Assembly: GCA_021014945.1 (NCBI GenBank)
Contig: MU266398.1
Coordinates: 56,568 to 120,567, forward strand
Reading direction: 5' to 3'
Origin: Leucogyrophana mollusca
Lineage: Eukaryota > Basidiomycota > Agaricomycetes > Boletales
DNA: 64,000 nt
Of this stretch, positions 45,509 to 55,072 are shown one piece after another. A program made the position numbers and the translations under genes. How positions within the stretch are numbered: position 1 is the first letter of the stretch; each line of letters opens with the position of its first letter. The notes beneath the pieces were generated by a model that saw only the letters and a program-made list of their open reading frames with translations, was not told the DNA's origin and did not search any database.

Positions 45509-46044
45509 AGGTCAGTCCCGTCAAGTGAGTGTTACTTCTGATTGTTGATCTGTCCGCCTGGTTCAGCTGGGCAAGGTTACGTTCAAGCGAGGGAGCTGTC
45601 TGGAATGTGTGCTGCCAGCTTGTGGACAACATTCGAGTGTAAGCGACACTGAAGGGAGATGGGACGTAGCACAGGGACATAAGCATCAGCTTCGAGGGTA
45701 CTATTTCTACGACATCCCAGCGGTAGCGACGCTATCTTACTCGCCTTGTCCGCATTCATATCTCCTGATTGTGTTAGACTTGCATTCCAAATCCACCAGT
45801 TAGATCGAACAGGCGCTGCTGGAGGCACGAGGGTGGTGTACTCGCCAATGTCGGATAAGTACCGTATCCGTATCCTTGTGTGAGCTCGCCTCAGCTTGGA
45901 GGTTAGTGTAGGGCGAGTGGTCGTTACCAGATTCATGGTCGCGGGGAGCAGGCTGGGGGTGGCGTTGGCAGGGATTTAAGGTGTCACATACCACCCCCAT
46001 CTCGGCAGTGGCGTCCCTCTTTCCTGAATCTAAGCAGCCTGAAT
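45509..46044. other. Intergenic, 535 bp
   Basis: Several minus-strand frames of 60-160 codons overlap but none shows a domain. A 15-bp direct repeat (CTGAATCTAAGCAGC) lies at about 46025-46054 at the edge of the C2 gene. Confidence 0.4.
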
Positions 46045-46719
46045 CTAAGCAGCTTCCACATTGCCCATAATCTGGCTGATCGTAAATTCTACGGATACGT
46101 CGGTGCTATGCGGAACACCCTGTGGATGATCCACATAAAGCTTTTGGAAAAATGCTGACAACAGATATGTGAACCTAAGGAGGACACCGAACACCTAACA
46201 AAGGTGACCCACATGTAATTTCTTGCGAGAGGAGGTAATCGATTCGGTTCTTAGTCCCTCCAATGTACAGCTGAGGACGGACGCGATGGTGTGCATATAG
46301 GTGGAGTTCCAGTATAGAGGAAGGGCTCACATTGCTGGTGGTTTACCGTGGCGTACTGCATGGTGAACGTCCTCGCTCGTTGAGAATGCAGACAGGCGGT
46401 ACTCACAAGCAAAACGACTCCTCCCACGACGAGAGCCCACGCGTTGTCCTCGACGTCGTTTTCATGTCTCCGTCGACGATGAGCTTCACGTAGAACCGGG
46501 GGTGTTCTTGGTTGAAACCGGTTCTGGGAAGCCCAGTGGCCGTGATATCTGTGTCAGTAGATCATGATGACATGCGTTTGCGCTTGAGCATCAAACGGCA
46601 GCGAAAGCCAGGCTCACCTGTTACTCCCACCGTGAGTGATGATTCTGGTGGGTTTCTGGACGTCTGCCGGTTAGTTCAGCACGATCCAACTGAGTATGCA
46701 AGACTCACGCTGACGCCAT
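46045..46719 (-). CDS. C2-domain protein (tentative exon structure)
   Basis: Minus-strand pieces join into a C2 domain: SRNPPESSLTVGVT, then DITATGLPRTGFNQEHPRFY continuing VKLIVDGDMKTTSRTTRGLS and SWEESFCL, then SVLSCTLEG, and finally HSTDVSVEFTISQIMGNVEA before a stop at 46045. The pattern (VxVxxAxxL, FYVKLIVDG, TRT.RGLSSW.ESF) is that of the N-terminal C2 domain found on many agaricomycete STAND/NLR-like proteins. Here it appears to stop after the C2 domain, with no P-loop seen downstream. The start at 46719 (ATG GCG TCA) is uncertain, as is the first intron, which would need a GC donor to keep phase. It could be a short C2 protein or the remnant of a larger gene. Confidence 0.5.
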
Positions 46720-48918
46720 TTGGTCCGGGCTTTTCGTGGTGTGATCAATGATGGAAGGCTATGGTCATATTACTGGGAGGCACACGTAGTGTGACGATAA
46801 AGGGCTAATTAGTATATGGTCACCAGGAAGCGCTCGACTGGTCCGGGCGTCAAGCTCATCATCCTGGATTAAGGGATAATATCAAGACCAATACTCCGCC
46901 CCTCGTCATACTAATAACCTACTCCATACTGCACTCGAGACAATCCAAATTTTGTATACTCAAGTCCTGTGGTAGGAGAGAGGCGGGCGCATGCAGTGGG
47001 AACCCTGTTTACCTATCTAGATGTATCATTCGGGTATTAATTGTTGCAATTTGCGGCTATACAGGCACATACTGGCATGAATGGACAGGTGTTGGTTGGC
47101 GAGGTGCGCTTGTCGATGGGTCGTAGGGGCTTGTGGTACGCTCGTTGCATTATATGGCGTGTGATCATTGTAGGACTCCTTCTCTGAAGTGGGTTCGCCG
47201 CAAGCAAATAGCATAGAACAAACCATCGTCTCAAGGTTTGTGTGCGCAAAAGGATGCACCATTCGATAGCCAACTCCCTCGCAGGTACCTCTGTTGTGCC
47301 GTTACGGTCGTGGCCTAAAATGCGGAACGGCTGCACGTAGGTACTCATCCGCGTTATGCAATGATCAGTCTGCCATGCAGTCACCATTACTGCGAAAAGG
47401 GAAGCCAACCGCCGAGAAGGTGTCGGTGTCGTCGACATCTGTTTGCCGGGATTCCGAGTCCGTGGTCGGGTTGCAGAGTAAGATGTGTCGGGGTGATTTC
47501 CCTCGTATGAAGGGAGGCCGGTAATTGAGGTAGCAACTATCCAGGGTTCGCGACTATATGCCTCCCCGATCCAGAGTCGTTGACTTTGTACCCGACAATT
47601 AAAATGCGTGAAACTGTTTGAATCCTCACCTCGACAGTGTCTCACAAGCGTCTCACTTGCCTCCTTTTCTCCTTGCTCGATGCGACCACCGATCGTGGGG
47701 TACATCGTAGTTATGGAACCCAAAGTTTTCCGTGCAACCGAATGCGTGTAGTTGCAGATACCCGAGGCCGTTTCAAGTTGGAGGCGTTGTGGAGGCAGTT
47801 GAGGTTTAATACGAGTTGCCAAACCAGCGCCACAAGGACGTCCAACTCCGAGTCTCCGAATCCGAATCGTGTCTTTCGCTCCAAGTCCTGGTCCAGGTCT
47901 CACACTTGTCTCTCACGCATCTAGTTGCGTCCTCCATGTGTACTCCAGGCTAGCAAAGCAATATCTATATGCGTTACGATCCTTGGATCCTTCGGATCGC
48001 AGCACCAGGCCCTTACGACGCGCCTTGGACGCGCCAGACGTTACTGGTCGAATCCCTGTAGCGACACCTTTTCGTGATACTATTTTGAGCCATTGCATAC
48101 CCCGTGTTCTACCACCCCGTACCACTCTGTCTTGCGGCCGTTACCTTTGGCGACAATTGAGTCTAGTAGAACCCGATACACGACCAATCATGATTGGCGA
48201 CTCGGACGAGATGTGGTCGAAACTTCTGGCCGAATCACGCAGACTCCGTCGTGATGGTCAGCGGCAGTTTTTGGCGCCTGCGTGTTAAACATAGATACCC
48301 ATGACCACCACTCTCATCATTCAAACTGCCACCGAAAATACATCGACGCTAGGGACCAGAAATCAATGCGCTTACCGTCATCGACGCGGAGTATGTGCAA
48401 CCCCGATGAGTCCGAGGAATCACAGTTGCTCGAATACTTTCTTCGTACTCCATATACTTCCAATTGCCACAGCCTACGACAATTCTGCCTAGTAACGCTT
48501 GAGGTCCGTCTGGAACTTGTAATGTGAGTCACGATAACGCCCGTACCAGTCCCTCCTTGGCGCCTCAGCACTCAGTCGCCATCGCCTCTGAGCTGAGCCT
48601 TTCGGGCCTGGAGTTTTGCACAGCCTCGGGGCTGAGGCACGTGACGCTTCTCATATGATATGAGCACTGCCACGCCTCCCTGCCTTTTCGGCCCCTGCCA
48701 ACGAAAGTACTGGGTGAGTCTATCGCACTGCATACCCCGATCAAAGTTTTACGGGCGACATACGCGTACTCTCTTAGGATTACCTCCCGCGGCTGTGAGC
48801 GCGTAGCGTCCCAATTCCGTCTCCGCAGATAGGCGCCTGTGCGTGTATAAAGCGCGGGTATCACACCACCCAAGTTCAGGCCTTCCCTCCAAATTCCCTC
48901 GCCCATAATCAAACTGAT
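46720..48918. other. Unassigned 2.2-kb region with one long orphan frame
   Basis: The minus-strand frame 47903-47037 is open for 288 codons without an intron, unusual for this genome, but shows no domain, signal peptide or repeat. A plus frame at 47869-48288 overlaps its end. I cannot support either as a gene. The 3' end of the region holds the promoter of the DUF6699 gene. Confidence 0.3.
48846..48851 (+). promoter_or_regulatory. TATA box candidate for the DUF6699 gene
   Basis: TATAAA in the context GCGTGTATAAAGCGCG sits 68 nt before the ATG at 48919 and is followed by a C/T-rich leader, a plausible core promoter. Confidence 0.4.
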
Positions 48919-49649
48919 ATGGATCCGTACACACGATGGCCTGGTGACTCGTATCAAACCCCATACAACCCCCATGTTTATATACCACCCTCATATTACA
49001 ACCACCCCTACTACGCCCAACCAGCTGGGTGGCAAACTTTCTGTAAGTGGTTGTCACCATCTTTCTTATCGTGTGCAAATCCTTACTCACATATTATTTC
49101 TTCGTGCGCTTATCGCTCAATCCAGTCGATCGCACACGCTCTTCAAAGTATCCTCACCTAAATCCTGCCCTAGCCGTTGACATGACCCACGTCCGATACG
49201 ACCTGCGCAAACCTCCCTCCTCGGGTATCCTCTTCAGCACATACCAACAAGTGTGTCACACAGCCGCGCTAGACTCTGTCACGACCGAGTTCCGTGTGAT
49301 ATCGAAGGCGTTTCCATGGACGATCGATATCAAGGTTCCCGGGACATCCATAGTAACATGTGGTGCGATATGGGATGCCATGTATGCAATGCTGCAGGAG
49401 CCGATTGCGGATTCGGAATGGGGTCTTGTGATACATGACAAGGCGCGGAAGGAGGCGATTGAGAAAGCTGCGAAGGCAAGGCAGGATGCGAGTAAGGATG
49501 GAGATAAAAAGCTGAAGAGGATCGATTGGCTTGGGGATACTACGTTGTTCAAAGGGCTGGAGAAGGACGAAGATTTCGAGAAGAAGAGGCTTCTTCCTGG
49601 GACGCCGGCATATTCTGAGACTTGGGTGGTCAAGTTTGGGAAGCCATGA
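48919..49649 (+). CDS. DUF6699-type basidiomycete protein 1
   Basis: Exons 48919-49042 and 49126-49649 give 215 residues. The N-terminus is rich in Pro and Tyr (MDPYTRWPGDSYQTPY, PPSYYNHPYYAQP). The conserved part follows: LNPALAVDMTHVRYDLRKPP, VISKAFPWTIDIKVPG, VTCGAIWDAMYAMLQEPIAD, RIDWLGDTTLFKGLEKDEDF and ETWVVKFG. This matches the agaricomycete family I know as DUF6699; its function is unknown. A second, more diverged member lies at 59799-60910. Confidence 0.8.
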
Positions 49650-50021
49650 ACTTGGAGCGTGTCCGAGGTTGGACCAGGGAATGAATTGGTAGTTTTGAAC
49701 TCGAAGTCATGAATTAGATATACCACCGCTCTGTATTTCCTTATCACATATTGATTGTTTTATACCCTCTAATTGGTCGCCGAGAATGCTGATAATGCAC
49801 GAACCTGGGAGTCTTCGAAGACTTAGATTCAGGTTAGGGTTATGGACAATCAAAGCCATCCACGTGCCCACGCTTTTTTCGTCAATCTTGAGTCTCAAGT
49901 TTAAATACCATCTTCTCAGTCCTCAACTGCTGACCCAGCTTCCGCATATCTGTCTGCCGCTCACCAACCTTGTGTCTCCCGGTGAGCATAATCTGCCGCG
50001 GCTAGGTAGCCATCCATAACA
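49650..50021. other. Intergenic spacer
   Basis: 372 bp between two plus-strand genes, holding a 3' UTR and a promoter. Nothing else seen. Confidence 0.45.
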
Positions 50022-51431
50022 ATGGTTTCGTTCCAGTACGTATATTCTCCCCGATCTTGAGAGTCACCTCACACAAGAATGAGACAACTGACGGGCTGTA
50101 TATATGGATCATAAACAACTAGATGCCAAGGTTAGCTCCATATTTGTTTACTGCTCACCCCGCTCGATTCAACGTCCCATCTGTCGTTTGTAGCCTGTGG
50201 AGATGTCATAAAAAAACCTAAGCTCGATCAACACCACGGGCGGTGCGGCGCAGGCTTCGATTGTATAGATTGTCATACATCTTTCCTTACCCCCGCGTCC
50301 TACAAGGGGCACACACAATGTATAAGCGAAGCGGAAAAGTACCAAAAAGCCCTGTACAAGGGCCCTAAAGTAAATGCCGTGCGTTTATCCCTCTGTTGTT
50401 CTCTGCGAGAGATATGATCGATTGGGACTAAATTCAAATTCTGTAGATTAGAGGCGGGCGGGGTGGTGGGAGAGGCGGCGGAGTGTACCAGGCGCAGCGA
50501 AGACCAATTCCGAATCAGGCGACGGGTGCAAACGATACCCCACTAGGCACACCCTCGCGAATGTCGCCTGTAACTACTCCCCCGATCGTATCACCACCTC
50601 CGGCTCCCGCCTCGAGGCCCGTCACGGAAGGAAACCCTCAAAGCTTGCAGACGCCGGCGCCAGATGAGAAGCGCAAACCCAAAAAAAAGATGGCGACTGT
50701 CGATGCAAAGGTAAGCCTGTTGTGAGGAAATGACGGTGTATACGATTAATCCGAGAGAAATCTAGGAACAGGTGCAAGCGCCCGTTAACAGTACGGCGAT
50801 TGAACCCGCCTCCACATCCATACCCTCGTCACCAGTGAAGCCATTGGGCGAATCTACGGATACGCCAAAGAAAAAGAAGTCAAAAAAGGACAAGAAGTCC
50901 AAGAACGTACAGGTGGAGGGCGCGGACGAGGCCAAGATGGATGTGGACGGTGACAGCGCCCCAGTTCCGGAGGGTAAGCAAGAGAAGAAGAGAAAACGGA
51001 AATCTAAAGCCGCGAATGTGGAGGCAGTGGAGGCCCCTGACCAGCAGGGTAAGAAGAGCGAGAAAGAAAACAACACTGCCGAGGACGAGAGTCTGCAGTC
51101 AAAGGGTGAAGAAAAGTCGAAGAAGCGGAAGCGGAGTGGCGAAGAGGGCGACGAGAATGCAGGGGAGGTTGCGGTCGCGGAGAAGAAAAAGAGAAAAGAC
51201 AAGTCGAAGAAGGCGGAGAAGGATGCGGATATGTCCGCGGCAGATCAGTCACAGAAATCGGAGGTGAAGGCGGAGGAGAAACACGACGGGTCAAAGAGGA
51301 TGGATCCAGACGCGATGGATATTTGTGAAGACGCTGCCGCCCCAACGAAGGAGAAGAAGAAGGAGAAGAAGGAGAAGAAGGAGAAAAAGTCGAAAAAGCT
51401 GAAGGGTTCGGGAGACGCCAACGCCGTATAG
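50022..51431 (+). CDS. LYAR-type zinc-finger nucleolar protein
   Basis: Homologue of the nucleolar protein LYAR, linked by family to rRNA synthesis and ribosome biogenesis. Exons 50022-50035, 50123-50130, 50194-50369, 50447-50710 and 50766-51431 give 375 residues. The N-terminal zinc-finger region reads MVSFQC-QACGDVIKKPKLD, then QHHGRCGAGFDCIDC, HTSF and GHTQCISEAEKYQKAL, with Cys/His spacing as in LYAR. The second exon is only 8 nt (ATGCCAAG) and carries the codon for the first finger Cys; without it the finger cannot be read in frame. After it come an RGG-rich stretch (RGGRGGGRGGG), a Pro-rich linker and a very Lys/Glu-rich tail with KKKSKKDKKSKN and similar runs, typical of nucleolar proteins. 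Confidence 0.87.
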
Positions 51432-51659
51432 GACCGCCATATACCCCTTTGTGATCTGACCACTGTCTTTTTCCCCTTGCTCAAGCTTCTTATTGGAACG
51501 TTGGCGTCCGAATGACTCTATTGAATATTCAAACAGTTCCATGTACGCATTCCGTTGACCATCATTGGTTTGTTGACTTCTGCTCCTAGCGACTACATAT
51601 CAACGATATTTTGACCGGACAGCGATTATTCGTCGTCCCCATGTCCATTTCACGTCAGG
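51432..51659. other. Short intergenic spacer
   Basis: 228 bp between the LYAR-type gene and a convergent minus-strand candidate gene. No feature seen. Confidence 0.4.
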
Positions 51660-52205
51660 TTACTGATTGCGGTGCCGGCCTCGGTAAACACGAAGATCGC
51701 CCATATTCATACAAAATCCAAGCTTCGTGCCCGCGGCATCCTCCGCGCGGGCTTTCATATTCCATCCCATGGTGCCGAAAACTAGCATGACATTAGCTCC
51801 GCTTCCCGTCGGTAGTTTTTCCAGTCCCTGTTGAATTGGCCTCGCAACTCCTCTTTCCATTCCACCTTGCGAGCCACCCCTGACCGTGCCCAGAGCATTT
51901 CGCATACTAACCCAAACTTACCGACAGGGTTTTTTCCTCTTCTCAGGGGTGTTACTGTTGAGCGGTGGGCCTTACCCGATGACCACCATTAGTTTGCAAT
52001 GGCTGCTTTCCGTTTTTGACGCAGAGTCCCAAAAGCATATTGGCGACGACGGCACAGGTAAGCTGTCTCCCATTCCGCAACTCTCTGTGCAGCCCTCAGA
52101 CTCTTCGATCTTGAAGTGCATTTCGGATTGTTGAAGCGCCAGAACCATATCAGTAACAGTCCGACCGGGGGGATCGGCCGTCATCGACACCAATCGCCAT
52201 ATCAA
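51660..52205 (-). CDS. Hypothetical protein, partial model
   Basis: Minus-strand blocks look coding: 52205 to about 52064 (VTDMVLALQQSEMHFKIEES and GCTESCGMGDSLPV), a short block near 51955-51925 (NTPEKRKKPCR) ending at GTAAGT, and 51903-51660 (MERGVARPIQQGLEKLPTGS, MLVFGTMGWNMKARAEDAAG, GFCMNMGDLRVYR) ending at a stop. Donor and acceptor signals lie between them. I do not recognise the family and cannot fix the start, which may lie upstream of 52205. Confidence 0.4.
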
Positions 52206-52803
52206 GAAACATTACCGCATCTATCTTTTCCTTAGAGGTAAAACACCACGACACTTTACTAGCGCGGTGATATCTGAGCACGGTTTTGGAAGCAGTAGAT
52301 CCAAGAGGGCTGGCTGAGGGAAAGTCTCTGCCCCATATCGCAATTTTGATACACCGGCCTTAATACTTAGGCCAACCTCCCAGTTGCTCGAGCCACTCTG
52401 GCTGGGTGGCTTCCCGCAACCATAAGATCCTGAAGGTAGCCTTCAAAACCGGTATTCCGCGATTCAGATTAGCCTAGCTTGTCACTTTATGGAGTCAACC
52501 CCCCACCCCCTCAAGGTCCAACTGGATCCTATATATTAGTTCCCTGTGGATTCTGATTAGTATGCACACTTTGTACCATTATACTACGGGCGTTATTCTG
52601 CTCGTTGTAGAATGGATTTTCGCACAAATTACACACTAGACATTTGTAAGTGTGACCTTCAACGAGGAGGTGCAGCACCACCCACGTGGAATCCCAATTA
52701 GGACCAATCGATAGGTGCAGCACGACGATTGTGGCACCAAGGTCCTCTTCAACTCTTGCACTGATCACACCCGTACTCAAAGCTTCACGTACATCTGGCC
52801 ACA
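52206..52803. other. Intergenic, 600 bp
   Basis: Holds the ATG3 promoter and possibly 5' exons of the minus-strand hypothetical gene. No recognisable coding block. Confidence 0.4.
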
Positions 52804-54254
52804 ATGCATGCGATTCAGGTGAGTTCTGCCATTATCGCTTGACTATCAGCGCTGATGCATTGAACCTGCAGCAACAATATTGGGCTGTACGCGACTACCT
52901 AAGTCCAGTACGGATTATCACCGTTCTTGCATGCTCAGCGTCAGCTAAACGGTAGCCAGGTCCTCAAAGAAAGCAAGTTTAAAGAACATGGTCGGATTAC
53001 TCCAGGTACGTGCGCACCTGGTGTGATCTCGCGGTATCGAATCTGATCGTGTCACCGTTCAGAGGAGTTTGTGGCAGCGGGGGACTTCCTGGCTTACAAG
53101 TTTCCCGTGTGGACATGGTACGTCTATCAAGCCGGTCTTGGAGTACTATCTGCATTAAGCCTACGCACAGGGAGAAAGGAGACGCGTCGAAAGGCCGCGA
53201 TTACCTTCCGGCAGACAAGCAATACTTAGTCACCCGCGGTGTGCCCTGTCTCCGCCGAGCGACATCCCTGGCGTACACAGACGCAGACGAAGACGCCGAG
53301 CGCCTCCTATCATTCGGCGAGTCATCGGCAACAGGCAATGAGGCTGATGAATGGGTCGAGACCCATGCTGGGCGCAAGCCTACACTGGATTCCGCAGCCA
53401 ACCCTGGAGTGATCGATGATATCCCGGATCTGGATGGGGAGGCTGACGGCGGTCTTTCTGATGCGATGGGCAATGTCTCGATTGCGTCTACGGCTGGTGC
53501 CACTGTTGGGGAAACCCCTGATCTGGACGATATACCTGATATGGAGGAGGAGGATCTTGAAGAAGGTGACGATGAAGCTACTGCTGCGCCTAAAGGCGGG
53601 GTCTCCTCTTCTGGTGGTGTCCTCGACGCAACGTAAGCGGTGATTTCACATCTCATTGCCCGATACTCAGGCAGAGATACTTGCAGCCAGGTTGAGGTCG
53701 CGAAAGGGAATCTATTGCAAGTGCGCACTTACGACGTTATGATCACATACGATAAATACTACCAGACGCCGCGAATCTGGCTCATTGGCTATGATGAGGT
53801 GCGCGCTTTGCATATTCGAGCGTTATCACACTCATCATGATGTATGTAGAATCGGACGCCCTTGACGCCATCCCAAATCTTCCAAGACGTTTCAGCAGAC
53901 CATGCTCTCAAGACGGTGACCATCGAAGCGTTCCCCCACTCCGCATCTCTGCAAGCAGCATCTGTCCACCCGTGCAAGCACGCTTCCGTCATGAAGAAAG
54001 TTATTGAGCGCATGAACGCAGGAGTTGTCGAGGAGCAGCTCGCACAGCGTAAAGCCTTCGGCCCCGGCACACCAAAGGAGAACAAGAAGAAGTGGGGATT
54101 CGGGAGGAAGGGGAGCGGTAAGGACGACAAAGGAGCGGCGGGAGAGGATGAAGAGGTCGAGGGCATGCGGGTGGACTTTTACCTGGTCGTTTTCCTCAAG
54201 TTTATAGCATCGATCGTCCCGACCATCGAAGTTGACTCGACCACGGCGTTCTGA
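52804..54254 (+). CDS. ATG3: Atg3, E2-like enzyme for Atg8 lipidation
   Basis: Autophagy E2-like enzyme that receives Atg8 from Atg7 and passes it to phosphatidylethanolamine. Exons 52804-52818, 52872-52907, 52960-53005, 53063-53117, 53171-53632, 53687-53798 and 53850-54254 give 376 residues. The N-terminus [32 protein letters not shown] is the membrane-binding and Atg7-contacting region, followed by [21 protein letters not shown] long acidic, Ser-rich loop carries several Asp-Ile-Pro-Asp steps, as in other Atg3 flexible regions. The catalytic core shows [20 protein letters not shown], then [11 protein letters not shown] and [11 protein letters not shown] with the thioester Cys. The first coding exon is only 15 nt. 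Confidence 0.94.
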
Positions 54255-54585
54255 TAGAGTGCGAGATAAACGTTTGCTGCGGAGCTGTCGTGGTATACCC
54301 TGGGATTCTTTTATGTCGTGCACTTCTCGTCTTCGTATTTCTGTACTTGTGACATCCACATGCATTGGTAGTCCATTGTACCATAGAATGTAGAACCAAT
54401 GTACCATTAATGGTTGGTCGAGATCCTTGAAGAGAACCTGGCGGATTGCGATGGGACCGACTGCTTCTCCATCCATGCCCTAATATATGTCTCCATAACC
54501 AGCGGAGGGCTGAAGTGTTGCATTAGACTGTGGGAGAGGGGGGAGCCGCCGTCATCAATAAAAGATATAACCAAGGGATGCAAAA

Positions 54586-54659
54586 TGATTTGACCCAGGC
54601 TCGAACTGGGGACCTTCTGTGTGTTAGACAGATGCGATAACCAACTACGCCATCAAACC
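54586..54659 (-). tRNA. tRNA-Val (AAC)
   Basis: The minus strand folds as a tRNA of 74 nt without intron: acceptor stem GGTTTGA with TCAAATC (one G-U pair) and discriminator A, D arm with TAGTTGGTTA, anticodon stem TCTGT/ACAGA closing loop CTAACAC (anticodon AAC, valine), and T arm GGTTCGAGCC-like CAGTTCGAGCCTG. A T4 run follows directly on the minus strand and would stop RNA polymerase III. Confidence 0.93.
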
Positions 54660-55072
54660 GATGGTACTGGCGTAGATTTTGATTATGATAAGGTGGTTCC
54701 TGATACTTGCCATAACTTTGCTTGCTTCCATCGGAATCCCACAGATTACTGCAGGCATATGGCGCTCTGCACACTAGAAACATATTTGGTTGCTTAAAAG
54801 TTCGCAGGGGGGCCATGGCCACAGGGGTTATGATTACTGTACATCATGTCTTAGCTCTCGAGACCGAAGGGGACCATATGATATTCACTTTTGTGCTTGG
54901 GATGCCTCTTCACTAATCAGTATTATAAGCAAGTATTAGCCTAGGTAGGCTGCGTACACCTCGGAATTCTTCTAGCCTGCAGAACAGGTATTATCGCCAT
55001 GTCTCATCTTTCAGACTGCCGGTCCCTTCACAAAGGCGCCGCAAAAGAGTTCCGCTGTAATTGGTGTCTGCA
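54660..55072. other. Intergenic spacer
   Basis: 413 bp upstream of the tRNA on the minus strand, downstream of the beta-mannosidase stop. No feature supported. Confidence 0.45.

Noticed and set aside
47869..48288. 139-codon plus-strand frame
   Set aside because: It overlaps the orphan minus frame, lacks any domain and has no clear splice partners.
50762..51202. 146-codon minus frame rich in Phe and Ser
   Set aside because: It is the antisense shadow of the Lys/Glu-rich tail of the LYAR-type protein.
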